Below are positions 35,776-44,882 of a stretch of 64,000 nucleotides of DNA, piece after piece. The notes below the pieces were generated by a model. The model was not told the DNA's origin. It did no database searches and saw only the letters and a program-made list of their open reading frames with translations. Origin of the DNA: Rhodothalassiaceae bacterium. Its GTDB lineage: Bacteria > Pseudomonadota > Alphaproteobacteria > Sphingomonadales > Rhodothalassiaceae. Location of the stretch: the NCBI GenBank assembly GCA_026004935.1, contig BPKC01000001.1:372001-436000 (forward strand), given 5' to 3'. Within the stretch, counting starts at the first letter, position 1; every line of letters starts with the position of its first letter. Made by a program: the position numbers and the translations under genes.

Positions 35776-37572
35776 TTGAGCGAAGAGCAGCGCACGAGAT
35801 TGGACGCCCTGCGCAGGCTGCTCGCGCAGCGGGGGCTTGACGGCTTCATCCTGCCGCTCACCGACGAGCACGGCAGCGAATACGTGCCGGCCTATGCGCG
35901 CCGGCTGGAATGGCTGACGGGATTCACCGGCTCGGCCGGCACCGCCGTGGTGCTGACCGACGGCCCGGCGGCGCTCTTCGTCGACGGCCGCTACACGCTC
36001 CAGGCGGCCGAGGAGGTGCCGGAGGAGCTCTATGAGCATTGCGGCGTGCCGGCGGACGATCCGCTGGACTGGATCGCGCGCAAGGCGAAGGCGGGTGCGC
36101 GCATCGGCTTCGACTCGAAGCTGCATCCGAAGAGCTGGTACGAGAAGGCCGCGCGCCGGCTCGCCGCAAGGGGGATCACGCTGGTGCCGCTTGCGGCCGA
36201 TCCGGTCGATGCGCTCTGGGAGGACCAGCCCGCCCGCCCGGCCGCGCCGGCGCGCCCGCATCCCGTGACCTTCGCCGGCGAGGCGAGCGCCGACAAGCGC
36301 CGGCGCCTCGGCGAGGCGGTGGCGGACAGGGGCGCAAGGCTCGCCGTCATCACCGCCCTCGATTCGGTCGCCTGGCTCTTCAACATCCGCGGCGAGGACG
36401 TGCTGCACACCCCGGTCGTCATGGCCTTCGCCCTGCTTCACGCCGACGGCCGCGCCGATCTGTTCATCGCACCGGAGAAGGTGACCGAGGAGTTGCGCCG
36501 GCATCTCGGATCGGAGGTGACGATCCACCCCTATGACGGCTTCTTTGCGCTTCTGGCCGGGCTGCGGGCGGATGCCGGGCCGGTGCTCGCCGATCCCGCG
36601 ACCCACAGCGTCGCCGTCTTCGAGGCCCTGGAGAAGGCCGGTGTGCGGGTGGTCGAGGGCGAGGACCCCTGCGTGCTGCCCAAGGCCTGCAAGAATCCGG
36701 TCGAGATCGCGGGCGCGCAGGCCGCGCATCTGAGAGACGGCGCGGCGGTGAGCGCCTTCCTCGCCTGGCTGGACGCGGCGATCGCCGCCGGCGAGGAGAT
36801 CGACGAGCTCACGGCGGCCGCCCGGCTCGAGGCCTTCCGGCGCCAGCAGGACCGGTTCATCGACCTGTCCTTCGACAGCATCGTCGGCGCGGGGCCGAAC
36901 GGCGCCATCGTCCACTACCGGGTGAGCGAGCGGACCAACCGGCGGCTCGAGCCGGGGACTCTGTTTCTCGTCGACTCGGGCGGCCAGTATCTCGACGGCA
37001 CGACCGACATCACCCGCACGGTGCCGGTGGGCGAGGCGCCCGAGGACGCGCGCCGGCATTTCACGCTCGTGCTGAAGGGCCACATCGCGCTCTCCCGCGC
37101 CCGCTTTCCCGAAGGCACGGCGGGCCAGCAGCTCGATGCGCTGGCGCGCCGGCCGCTGTGGGAGGCCGGGCTCGACTATGACCATGGCACGGGCCACGGC
37201 GTGGGGTCGTTCCTGTCGGTCCACGAAGGCCCGCAGCGGATCGCCAAGACCGCGAGCATGGTGGCGCTGCGGCCGGGCATGATCCTCTCCAACGAGCCCG
37301 GCTATTACCGCGCCGGCGCCTACGGCATCCGGATCGAGAACCTCGTCGTCGTCGAGGAGGACGAGGAAGGCCCGGACGGCCGGCGCTTCTACCGCTTCCG
37401 GACCTTGACCCGCGCCCCCATCGATCGGCGATTGATCGTCGTCGAGATGCTGGAGCCGGAGGAGCGGCGCTGGCTCGACCAGTACCACGCCCGGGTCTTC
37501 GAGGATCTGGCGCCGCTGGTCGATGAGCGGACCCGCGACTGGCTCAGGCGGATGACGCGGCCGATCGGCTGA
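35776..37572 (+). CDS. Xaa-Pro aminopeptidase P (M24B, long form)
   Basis: Dimetal enzyme that removes N-terminal residues before proline. Seen: 598 residues, matching the three-domain long form; metal ligands in FLVDSGGQYLDGTTDITRT, HGTGHGVGSF, NEPGYY and RIENL. The start is a TTG with GGGAG at suitable spacing; the upstream open frame contains only a poor, compositionally odd extension that crosses the divergent promoter. Together with the divergent S9 peptidase it suits recycling of proline-containing peptides. Confidence 0.92.
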   Translation: MSEEQRTRLDALRRLLAQRGLDGFILPLTDEHGSEYVPAYARRLEWLTGFTGSAGTAVVLTDGPAALFVDGRYTLQAAEEVPEELYEHCGVPADDPLDWIARKAKAGARIGFDSKLHPKSWYEKAARRLAARGITLVPLAADPVDALWEDQPARPAAPARPHPVTFAGEASADKRRRLGEAVADRGARLAVITALDSVAWLFNIRGEDVLHTPVVMAFALLHADGRADLFIAPEKVTEELRRHLGSEVTIHPYDGFFALLAGLRADAGPVLADPATHSVAVFEALEKAGVRVVEGEDPCVLPKACKNPVEIAGAQAAHLRDGAAVSAFLAWLDAAIAAGEEIDELTAAARLEAFRRQQDRFIDLSFDSIVGAGPNGAIVHYRVSERTNRRLEPGTLFLVDSGGQYLDGTTDITRTVPVGEAPEDARRHFTLVLKGHIALSRARFPEGTAGQQLDALARRPLWEAGLDYDHGTGHGVGSFLSVHEGPQRIAKTASMVALRPGMILSNEPGYYRAGAYGIRIENLVVVEEDEEGPDGRRFYRFRTLTRAPIDRRLIVVEMLEPEERRWLDQYHARVFEDLAPLVDERTRDWLRRMTRPIG

Positions 37573-37622
37573 ACCCGGCCCGGCCGCGGGGCCGGCGGGA
37601 GCCGGCGAAAAGGAGACGCAGG

Positions 37623-38453
37623 ATGGGCGAGGACGCCGGCACCGGCATGCTGCGCTGTCACCGCGATGGGCCGGTCGCCCATGTGGAGATCAACAATCCG
37701 GACCGCGCCAATGCCCTCGCGGCCGCCTTCTGGGCCGAGCTGCCGCGGCTCGTCGCGCGGCTCGATGCCGACACGGGCGTGCGCGCGATCGTGATCTCGG
37801 GCGCCGGCCGGCATTTCACCGCCGGCATCGACCTTGCGATCTTCCGGGAATTCGCGCCCGATCCCGCGGCCGATCCGGCGCGGCTGCGCGAGCGGCTCCA
37901 TCGCCGCATCCGCGAGATGCAGGCGACCTTCACGGCGCTCGAGCGCTGCCGAAAGCCCGTGATCGCGGCGATCCACGGCGCCTGCCTCGGCGCCGGCGTC
38001 GACATGGTGACCGCCTGCGACATCCGCATCGCCGCGCGCGACGCCTTCTTCGCCATCCAGGAGATCAACATCGGCATGGTCGCCGACGTCGGCACGCTGC
38101 AGCGGGCGCCGCATCTGCTTCCCCACGGCATCCTGCGCGAGCTCGCCTTCACCGGCCGGCGGATGGGGGCGGAGGAGGCGCATCGCTGGGGCTTCGTCAA
38201 CGCCGTGCACGAGACGAAGGAGGCGGCGCTCCAGGCGGCGATGGCGATGGCGCGCGAGATCGCATCCAAAAGCCCGCTTGCGGTCGCCGGCACCAAGACG
38301 GTGCTGAACCACGCCCGCGACCATGCGGTCGAAGACGGGCTCGCCTTCGTCGCGGCCTGGAACGCGGGCATGCTGATCGGCGCGGACATCATGAAGGGGG
38401 CGGCCGCGGCGCTCTCCGGCGGCACCCCCGCCTTCGACGATCTGATGGAGTAG
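37623..38453 (+). CDS. Crotonase-family enzyme, dienoyl-CoA isomerase-like
   Basis: Probably shifts double bases of dienoyl-CoA during unsaturated fatty-acid oxidation. Seen: 276 residues; oxyanion segments GRHFTAGIDL and HGACLGAGVDMVTACDIRIA; and the delta3,5-delta2,4-dienoyl-CoA isomerase-like INIGMVADVGTLQRAPHL and KSPLAVAGTKTVLNHARDH, which match that subgroup better than plain enoyl-CoA hydratase. AAGGAG precedes the ATG. The next gene encodes a quinone-type oxidoreductase 34 bp downstream, so they are probably co-transcribed. Confidence 0.88.
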   Translation: MGEDAGTGMLRCHRDGPVAHVEINNPDRANALAAAFWAELPRLVARLDADTGVRAIVISGAGRHFTAGIDLAIFREFAPDPAADPARLRERLHRRIREMQATFTALERCRKPVIAAIHGACLGAGVDMVTACDIRIAARDAFFAIQEINIGMVADVGTLQRAPHLLPHGILRELAFTGRRMGAEEAHRWGFVNAVHETKEAALQAAMAMAREIASKSPLAVAGTKTVLNHARDHAVEDGLAFVAAWNAGMLIGADIMKGAAAALSGGTPAFDDLME

Positions 38454-38487
38454 AGGCGACGGAGCAGGCGAAGGAGAGGCGAGGAAG

Positions 38488-39486
38488 ATGGCCGAGAAGG
38501 CGCAGGTCTGGGTGATCGCGAAGCGGCCGGGCGGCGGGCCCGTGGGCGAGGAGCATTTCCGCCTCGAGGAGCGCGAGGTGGGCGAGCCGGGCCCGGGCGA
38601 GGTGAAGGTCCGCGTGCGCTGGCTCGGCTTCGATCCGGCCCAGCGCTCGTGGATGGACAATCTCGCCGACTATGTCGCGCCCACCGAGGTCGGCGGCGTG
38701 ATGCCGGGCAACGCGGTCGCCGAAGTCGTCTCGAGCGGTGATCCGCGTTTTGCGCCCGGCGATCTCGTCGTCGGCCTCATCGGCTGGCAGACGCTGGCGG
38801 TGGTGCCGGCGCGAATCCTGCGCAAGATCCCGGACGGCGTGCCGCCGACGGCAACCCTCGGCATTCTCGGGATCACGGGGCTGACCGCCTATTTCGGCCT
38901 GATGCGCATCGGCCGGCCGGCCGCCGGCGAGACGCTGGTGGTCTCGGCGGCCGCCGGATCGACGGGCTCGACCGTCGTCCAGCTCGGCCGGATCATGGGG
39001 CTCAAGGTCATCGGCATCGCCGGCGGGCCCGAGAAATGCGCCTTCCTGCGCGAGGAGCTGAAGGCCGACGGCGTCATCGACTACAGGAACGAGGACGTGG
39101 GCGCCCGCCTCGACGAGCTCGCGCCCGAAGGCATCGACATCTTCTATGACAATGTCGGCGGCCCGATCCTGGACGCGGTGCTGGCACGCATCGCCCATCA
39201 CGCCCGCATCGTCGTCTGCGGCGCGATCTCGCAGTACAACACCCGCGACACCTACGGACCGAAGCGCTACCTCAACCTCATCCTGCGCCGGGCGCGCATG
39301 GAGGGCTTCATCGTCACGGATTTCGCCGCCGAGTTCGACAAGGTCCAGCGCCGGCTCGCCCGCTGGATCGCCGACGGCCGCCTCGTCTACCGCGAGGACG
39401 TGATGGAGGGCTTCGAGAACGCACCACGGGCCTTCCTGCGCCTGTTCACGGGCGAAAACCGCGGCAAGCAGATCCTCAAGGTCTGA
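38488..39486 (+). CDS. Zinc-independent medium-chain reductase (CurA/LTB4DH-like)
   Basis: NADP-dependent reductase of alpha,beta-unsaturated ketones or aldehydes. Seen: 332 residues; GFDPAQRSWM in the N-terminal domain, LGITGLTAYFGLM, and the dinucleotide motif SAAAGSTGSTVVQLGRIMG; DIFYDNVGGPILDAVL and GAISQYN complete the CurA/leukotriene-B4-dehydrogenase pattern. No zinc-binding cysteines. Follows the crotonase gene and ends before a repeat cluster; no terminator was recognised between them. Confidence 0.92.
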   Translation: MAEKAQVWVIAKRPGGGPVGEEHFRLEEREVGEPGPGEVKVRVRWLGFDPAQRSWMDNLADYVAPTEVGGVMPGNAVAEVVSSGDPRFAPGDLVVGLIGWQTLAVVPARILRKIPDGVPPTATLGILGITGLTAYFGLMRIGRPAAGETLVVSAAAGSTGSTVVQLGRIMGLKVIGIAGGPEKCAFLREELKADGVIDYRNEDVGARLDELAPEGIDIFYDNVGGPILDAVLARIAHHARIVVCGAISQYNTRDTYGPKRYLNLILRRARMEGFIVTDFAAEFDKVQRRLARWIADGRLVYREDVMEGFENAPRAFLRLFTGENRGKQILKV

Positions 39487-39608
39487 GAGGGGCCGGATCC
39501 GCCGACGGGTCTTCGGGCGCCGGCAGTCAGGGGCGCCCGGCCGGCGGGCGAGGTGGCGACGCCCTCGCGGCATGCGTCATGCCGGGCGGGTGACTCTCTT
39601 CCTCTTCG

Positions 39609-40283
39609 CGTCGTTCGCCGACTTGATCGGCGAACCCATGAGACGGCCGTGGCATCCCCGGCGCAAGAGATTGGCCCGGCTGTCGGCTGGACCCGCCGGT
39701 CAAGCCGGCGGGTGACGAAGAGAGCGGGTGCGGGCCGGGCGCTCGCCACGCGGGCTCCTGATCACTGACGACTGATGACCGATCACTGACTCGTCGTTCG
39801 CCGGCTTGACCGGCGAACCCATGGGGCGGCGACGGCAGCTCCGACGGCGGTAATCGGCCCCGCCGCCGGCTGGACCCGCCGGTCAAGCCGGCGGGTGACG
39901 CAGAGAGCGGGTGCGGGCCGGGCGCTCGCCACGCGGGCTCCTGATCACTGACGACTGATGACCGATCACTGACTCGTCGTTCGCCGGCTTGGCCGGCGAA
40001 CTCATGGGGCGGGGACGGCAGCTCCGACGGCGGTAATCGGCCCCGCCGCCGGCTGGACCCGCCGGTCAAGCCGGCGGGTGACGAAAGAAAGAGAGCAGGC
40101 GGGCGACGCGGAAGAAAGAGCGCCCGCGGGTGACGGGATGAATAGAGCACCGGCGGGTGACGCATTCCCAAACGCGTCGTTCGCCGGCTTGGCCGGCGAA
40201 CCCATCGGGCGGGGACGATTGCACGGGCATTGGAGGTTGGCTCGGCCAGCGGCTGGATCCGCCGATCAAGTCGGCGGATGACG
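39609..40283. repeat. Hairpin repeat cluster 2 (REP/BIME-like modules)
   Basis: Same two hairpins as the cluster at 5.6-6.0 kb. Four B-to-A modules, each with A starting exactly 79 bp after B: 39609-39717, 39792-39900, 39975-40083 and 40175-40283. The linker GGCAGCTCCGACGGCGGTAA is also found in the 5722-5830 module 34 kb away. Some copies have a GGCCG loop variant. The flanking DNA at 39487-39608 and 40284-40423 contains only fragments of the same repeats. Frames through the block code for repeated RLDRR/AGLTGG-like peptides and are not genes. Confidence 0.85.
39710..40083 (+). repeat. 183-bp tandem duplication within repeat cluster 2
   Basis: 39710-39892 and 39893-40075 are near-identical, with about four or five differences visible (for example CCGGCGAACCC against CCGGCGAACTC, and GCGGCGACGG against GCGGGGACGG). 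Hairpin starts repeat at exactly 183 bp (B at 39609, 39792, 39975; A at 39688, 39871, 40054). The module at 39609 is a third, more diverged period. Confidence 0.85.
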
Positions 40284-40423
40284 AAGAAAGAGTGCCGGCG
40301 GGGGACGAAAAAAAGAGCCGGCAGGGGACGACAGCAAAAAGCGCCGGGTGAGGATGGAGAGTGTGCGCCGGCGGTCGGCGAAAGAGGCCCGCCGAACCGG
40401 CCGCTTCCATGACGGACGGCCGG

Positions 40424-40846
40424 TCACCGGTCGTGGCGCGGCGGGCTGGCGGGCGGCGTGTCGTCGGCTGTGGCGTTCTCGCAGCGGTGCTCGGCGCGTT
40501 TCAGCGCGCGGTCGGTGGCGACCAGGATGTCCTGCAGCCGCTCCGCGGTCAGCGCATGCTCGGAGACGATCCGGCGGAAGGCCTCGCCGTCCCCGCGCAT
40601 CGCGGCGGCGGCAAGGCGGGTCGCCAGCGCATGGTCGGCGGCCGGAAGCAGCTCGCGCAGCGCCCGCACATAGCAGCCGCAGGCGGCAGGATCGGTGCCG
40701 GGCTCGGCGAGACAGGCCTCGAGAATCCGGCGCTCGGCGGCCGAGAGATCATCGGCGCCGGCCGCATCCGGCGCGGCCGCCGGAGCCGCGGATGCGGATG
40801 CGACCGCAAGCAGCGCACCGAGCGGCAGGAGGAAGGCTCTTCTCAT
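40424..40846 (-). CDS. Small secreted protein, unknown
   Basis: I do not recognise the family. Seen: 140 residues; signal peptide MRRAFLLPLGALLAVASASA; mature part helical, with two close cysteines in AACGCYVRAL and one in EACLAEPG, then a charged C-terminal tail. The start overlaps the stop of the MaoC gene (ATGA), so it is translated with it, although a dehydratase and an exported protein make an odd pair. Confidence 0.68.
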   Translation of the reverse strand: MRRAFLLPLGALLAVASASAAPAAAPDAAGADDLSAAERRILEACLAEPGTDPAACGCYVRALRELLPAADHALATRLAAAAMRGDGEAFRRIVSEHALTAERLQDILVATDRALKRAEHRCENATADDTPPASPPRHDR

Positions 40847-41340
40847 CGGCCGGCCGATCCGGCCGCATCGGCGGATTCCTCCGCCTCTCCGGCCGTGCGG
40901 CAGGGGATGAAGGCGTTGCCGATGAAGCTCATCACCTCCTCGCCCTTCTGGTTGAAGACGCGGTAGCGGTTGCGGATGATGCCGAGCCCGGGGCGCGAGC
41001 GCGAGCGGCGCTTGTCGATCACCTCGACCTCCAGCGACAGCACGTCGCCGGGATAGACCGGGCGCTTCCAGCGCACCTCGTCCACACCCGGCGAGCCGAG
41101 CGAATAGGTGCCGGTCTCCTTCATCCGGTCCACCATCATCCGCATCGCCATCGCACAGGTGTGCCAGCCGGAGGCGCACAGGCCGCCGAACAGCGATCTC
41201 TTCGCGGCCTCGGAATCGATGTGGAAGGGCTGGGGATCGTATTTCTTCGCGAACGCGATGATCTCCTCGGCCGTCACCTCGTAGCGCCCGAAGCGCTCGC
41301 GCCCGCCGAGCTCGATGTCCTCGTAATGCATGCCCGCCAT
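40843..41340 (-). CDS. MaoC-like (R)-specific dehydratase
   Basis: Hot-dog-fold hydratase acting on acyl-CoA or related thioesters. Seen: 165 residues; FAKKYDPQPFHIDSEAAKRSLFGGLCASGWHTCAMAMRM, the hydratase-2 motif with the Asp/His pair; RWKRPVYPGDVL in the second half. ATG at 41340 follows GAGGG; an ATG at 41331 is an alternative. It is 112 bp downstream of ychF. Specific substrate unknown. Confidence 0.88.
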   Translation of the reverse strand: MAGMHYEDIELGGRERFGRYEVTAEEIIAFAKKYDPQPFHIDSEAAKRSLFGGLCASGWHTCAMAMRMMVDRMKETGTYSLGSPGVDEVRWKRPVYPGDVLSLEVEVIDKRRSRSRPGLGIIRNRYRVFNQKGEEVMSFIGNAFIPCRTAGEAEESADAAGSAGR

Positions 41341-41452
41341 CGGCCCTCGTCCCTCGCCTGCCACGCGGCGCCGCCTGCTGAAGTGTTGAGCACAGCGCGC
41401 ATCGCCCTGGCAAGCCGCCTGCGCGCGGAGTCCCCCTGAACCGCGAGCATCG

Positions 41453-42556
41453 TCACACCGCGAAGCGGAAGTGGATGACGTCGCCGTCCTGGACGACGTA
41501 GTCCCTGCCCTCCAGCCGCATGCGTCCGGCCTCGCGCGCGCCCTGCTCGCCGCCGAGCGCGACATAGTCGTCATAGGAGATCACCTCCGCGCGGATGAAG
41601 CCGCGCGCGAAGTCGGAGTGGATCACGCCGGCCGCCTCCACCGCACGTGCGCCCCGCGGCACCGTCCAGGCCCGCGCCTCCTTCTCGCCGGCGGTGAAGA
41701 AGGTGATGAGATCGAGCAGCGCATAGCCCGCCCGGATCACGCGGTCGAGCCCCGATTCGGCAAGGCCCAGCGCCTCGAGGAAGTCTGTGCGCTCATCCCG
41801 GTCCGTGATCTGGGCGACCTCCGCCTCGATTGCCGCCGAGATCACCACCATGCCGGCCCCGCGCTCCTCGGCGTAGGCTGCGACCGCCGCGGAATGGGCG
41901 TTGCCGGTCGCGGCCGCCTCCTCCTCCACATTGGCGACATAGAGCACGGGCTTGGTGGTCAGCAGCTGGAGCCGGCGCAGCAGCCGCGCCTCCTCTTCAT
42001 CGGCCGGGGCGAGAAGGCGTGCGGGCCGGCCCTCTTCCAGCAGCGGGATCAGGCGCCGGACCAGATCGAGCGTCGCCGCCGCCTCCTTGTCGCCGCCGCG
42101 GACCTTGCGCTCGAGCCCGCCGATCCGGCGCTCGAGCGACTGAAGGTCGGCCAGCATCAGCTCGGTCTCGACGACCTCCGCATCCGCCACCGGGTCGATG
42201 CGGCCCTCCACATGGGTGATGTCCGCATCCTCGAAGCAGCGCAGGACATGGATGATCGCGTCCACCTCGCGGATGTGCGCGAGGAACTGGTTGCCGAGCC
42301 CCTCGCCCTTCGATGCGCCGCGCACGAGCCCGGCGATGTCCACGAAGTTGAGCCGCGTGGGCACGACCCGCCGCGAGCGGGCGAGCCGCGCCAGCGTATC
42401 GAGACGCGGGTCGGGCACCGGCACGTCGCCGACATTGGGCTCGATGGTGCAGAAGGGATAGTTCGCAGCCTCCGCCGCCGCCGTCCGGGTGAGCGCGTTG
42501 AAGAGCGTCGACTTGCCGACGTTCGGCAGCCCGACGATGCCGCAGGAAAAGCCCAT
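41453..42556 (-). CDS. ychF: YchF/OLA1-family ATPase
   Basis: Universally conserved P-loop ATPase that binds ribosomes and is linked to redox stress. Seen: 367 residues; G1 motif GLPNVGKST (9-17), FVDIAGLVRGASKGEGLGNQFL, and the C-terminal TGS-like domain ending in DGDVIHFRFAV. Begins five bases after the pth stop, the classic pth-ychF pair. Confidence 0.97.
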   Translation of the reverse strand: MGFSCGIVGLPNVGKSTLFNALTRTAAAEAANYPFCTIEPNVGDVPVPDPRLDTLARLARSRRVVPTRLNFVDIAGLVRGASKGEGLGNQFLAHIREVDAIIHVLRCFEDADITHVEGRIDPVADAEVVETELMLADLQSLERRIGGLERKVRGGDKEAAATLDLVRRLIPLLEEGRPARLLAPADEEEARLLRRLQLLTTKPVLYVANVEEEAAATGNAHSAAVAAYAEERGAGMVVISAAIEAEVAQITDRDERTDFLEALGLAESGLDRVIRAGYALLDLITFFTAGEKEARAWTVPRGARAVEAAGVIHSDFARGFIRAEVISYDDYVALGGEQGAREAGRMRLEGRDYVVQDGDVIHFRFAV

Positions 42557-42561
42557 CGCCC

Positions 42562-43194
42562 TCAGTCTTCCTTTTGACCCGCCTCGCCGCGCCGGGCGAG
42601 CGCCGGATGCACCGGGGCCTCGGCCGGCGGGGCGAGCCGGGCCACCTCGCTCGTGAAGCGCGCGGCATCGCCCGCCACGAGATGGGGGATCGCCTCCACG
42701 ATCGCCGGCAGCAGCACGCGGTCCAGATGCGCGCGCTCGGCCGCGGAGAAATCCGACAGCACCCAGCCGGTCACCAGCTCCTTCGCGCCGGGATGACCGA
42801 TGCCGATGCGCAGCCGCCAGAAATCGGGCCCGAGATGGGCGATGACGGATCTGAGCCCGTTGTGACCCGCCGCGCCGCCGCCGAGGCGCGCGCGCACGCG
42901 GCCGAAGGCGAGATCCAGCTCGTCGTGGATCACGATCACGTCGCGCGGCTCGAGGCGATGAAAGCGCGCCGCCGCCACCACCGCGCGCCCGGATTCGTTC
43001 ATGAAGGTGAGCGGCTTCAAGGCCAGCACCCGCTCGCCCGCGATCGCGCCTTCATGAAGCTCCGAGTCGAAGCGCCGCCGCGCCGCACCGAAGCCGTGGC
43101 GGGAGACGATGGCGTCCACCGCCAGAAAACCGACATTGTGCCGGTTCCCGGCGTAGCGTGCGCCGGGATTGCCGAGCCCGACGAGCAGGCGCAT
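42562..43194 (-). CDS. pth: Pth, peptidyl-tRNA hydrolase
   Basis: Releases tRNA from prematurely dropped peptidyl-tRNA. Seen: 210 residues; [20 protein letters not shown] with catalytic His19, [10 protein letters not shown], and [28 protein letters not shown]. Slightly extended, charged C-terminus. Lies between rplY and ychF, a standard alphaproteobacterial order. Confidence 0.97.
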   Translation of the reverse strand: MRLLVGLGNPGARYAGNRHNVGFLAVDAIVSRHGFGAARRRFDSELHEGAIAGERVLALKPLTFMNESGRAVVAAARFHRLEPRDVIVIHDELDLAFGRVRARLGGGAAGHNGLRSVIAHLGPDFWRLRIGIGHPGAKELVTGWVLSDFSAAERAHLDRVLLPAIVEAIPHLVAGDAARFTSEVARLAPPAEAPVHPALARRGEAGQKED

Positions 43195-43209
43195 GCGTGC
43201 GGCCGGCCG

Positions 43210-43860
43210 CTATTCGCCGCCCTCTCCGGCCGCAGGCCTCTCGGCCTCTTCGGCTTCCGCCTCGCCCTCCTCGGCGGCCTCCGCCTGCAGGCCGGACGGC
43301 GCGGTGATGGTGGCGATGGTGAAATCGCGGTCGGTGATCGTGGGCCGCGCGCCCTCGGGCAGCTTCACCATGCTGATCTTCACCGCATCGCCGATGTCGA
43401 GGCCCGTCAGATCCACCTCGATCCACTCGGGGATGTTGTCGGCGGGGACATCCAGCTCGATCTCGTGCCGCACCACGGTGAGCACGCCGCCGCGGCGGAT
43501 GCCCGGGGCCTCGCGCTCGTTGACGAACCTGACCGGCACCTCGACCTCGACCCGCGCGCCCTTGGCAAGCCGCAGGAAGTCCACATGAATCGGCAGGTCG
43601 GTCACGGGATGGTACTGCACGTCGCGCGGCAGCACCCGCTCGCTCGTGCCGTCCGGCAGCCTGATCTCGAACTGGTGGGAGAGGAAACCGCCGCGGTTGA
43701 TGATCGCGATCAGCGCGTTGCGGCGCAGGTTGACGAGCCGGGGCGGCTCCTTCGCCCCGTAGATCACGGCGGGCACCAGGCCCTCACGGCGTGCGGCGCG
43801 GGCGGATCCCTTTCCGGCCTTCTCGCGCGGCAATGCCTCGAGCTCCGGAATCTGAGCCAT
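43210..43860 (-). CDS. rplY: Ribosomal protein L25 (long CTC/TL5 form)
   Basis: Binds 5S rRNA in the large subunit. Seen: 216 residues with the N-terminal L25 domain (GKGSARAARREGLVPAVIYG) and the C-terminal CTC domain (VPVRFVNEREAPGIRRGGVL), then an Ala/Glu-rich tail. The ATG at 43860 was chosen over the upstream extension because MAQIPELEALPREKAGKGSARA is the usual start. First gene of rplY-pth-ychF. The 275-bp divergent gap to crcB shows no recognised riboswitch. Confidence 0.95.
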   Translation of the reverse strand: MAQIPELEALPREKAGKGSARAARREGLVPAVIYGAKEPPRLVNLRRNALIAIINRGGFLSHQFEIRLPDGTSERVLPRDVQYHPVTDLPIHVDFLRLAKGARVEVEVPVRFVNEREAPGIRRGGVLTVVRHEIELDVPADNIPEWIEVDLTGLDIGDAVKISMVKLPEGARPTITDRDFTIATITAPSGLQAEAAEEGEAEAEEAERPAAGEGGE

Positions 43861-44135
43861 CGAATCGTCTCCTTGAAGGATTCCTGTCTCTCGCGCCGGC
43901 CGCTGGCGCCGAAGGCTCCCAGCCGGCGCATGGTCAGCGCATGCGCGGCCTCCAGGGATGCCGGGCATGCGCACGACGAAGCACCCCGCCCCTTCGCGGG
44001 TCCGGGGGCGCGCCGCGCGGCGCGGTGTAGACGAGGGATCCGGCTATTGCAAGAGCGCGCGCGAACATGCAAGAGACGGTCCGGGCAAACACCGCCCGGG
44101 GCGTACCCCGGCGGCCCGCGGACAGGGAGAAGAGG

Positions 44136-44531
44136 ATGCGCGCCCTGCTGCTGCCCGCCATGGTCGCGCTGGGAAGCGCCATCGGCGGGCTTCTGCGCTA
44201 CTGGTGCTCGGGGATCGTCGCGCGGCTCGTCGGCGAGACCTTTCCCTTCGGCACGCTCGCGGTGAATGTCGCGGGCTCGCTTCTCATCGGCCTGCTCGCC
44301 GCGCTGACCGCGCCGGAAGGCCGCCTGCTGATGGCGCCCCACTGGCGGCTGTTCTGGATGCTCGGCGTCTTCGGCGGGTTCACCACCTTCTCCTCCTTCA
44401 GCCTGCAGACGCTGGCGCTGATCCAGGACGGGGAGTGGTGGCGGGCGGCGGCGAATGTCGTCGGCTCGGTGGTGCTGTGTCTGGTGGCGGTGTGGCTGGG
44501 CTGGTCGGCGGGTGCGCTGCTCAACCGGTGA
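44136..44531 (+). CDS. crcB: CrcB/FluC fluoride channel
   Basis: Exports fluoride across the inner membrane. Seen: 131 residues, four hydrophobic helices; GSAIGGLLRYWCSGIVAR, GTLAVNVAGSLLIGLL and GVFGGFTTFSSFSLQTL, all hallmark segments. The ATG at 44136 has GGGAGAAGAGG in front; a longer frame from 44067 adds a non-family extension. Followed 18 bp later by a DUF190 protein, a frequent companion. Confidence 0.95.
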   Translation: MRALLLPAMVALGSAIGGLLRYWCSGIVARLVGETFPFGTLAVNVAGSLLIGLLAALTAPEGRLLMAPHWRLFWMLGVFGGFTTFSSFSLQTLALIQDGEWWRAAANVVGSVVLCLVAVWLGWSAGALLNR

Positions 44532-44549
44532 GGGGTGCGGGAGAAGGCC

Positions 44550-44882
44550 ATGAGGACGAGAAGCGAGGCGGTGCTCTGCCGGATCTTTCTCGGCGAGAGC
44601 GACCGGGCGGACGGCCGGCCGCTCTACGAGGCGATCGTGCTGAAGGCGCGGGAGATGGGGCTTGCGGGTGCGACCGTGCTGCGCGGGCCGATGGGCTTCG
44701 GCCATTCGAGCCGGCTGCACACGGCCAAGATCCTGCGCCTGTCGGAGGATCTGCCGATCGTCGTCGAGATCGTGGACGAGAAGGACAGGATCGAAGCCCT
44801 GCTCGAGGCTCTCGATCCGGTTCTCACCTCCGGCCTCGTGACGCTCGAGAAGGTCGAGGTGCGGCGCTACGGCAGCGCCTGA
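44550..44882 (+). CDS. DUF190 protein
   Basis: Small PII-like fold protein, function unproven. Seen: 110 residues; CRIFLGESDRADGRPLYEAIVLKAREMGLAGATVLRGPMGFG and SEDLPIVVEIVDE, the family signature. GGGAGAAGG precedes the ATG. Known: these genes often follow crcB, consistent with a role near fluoride resistance, but this is by association. The last 16 bp overlap the 3' end of the convergent eda gene. Confidence 0.9.
   Translation: MRTRSEAVLCRIFLGESDRADGRPLYEAIVLKAREMGLAGATVLRGPMGFGHSSRLHTAKILRLSEDLPIVVEIVDEKDRIEALLEALDPVLTSGLVTLEKVEVRRYGSA

Noticed and set aside
39527-40410. Open frames in repeat cluster 2
   Set aside because: Same explanation: repeated AGLTGG/RLDRR peptides come from the hairpin units.
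43861-44135. Fluoride riboswitch upstream of crcB
   Set aside because: I looked for the conserved pseudoknot segments of the crcB motif and did not find them; only GC-rich hairpins are present.
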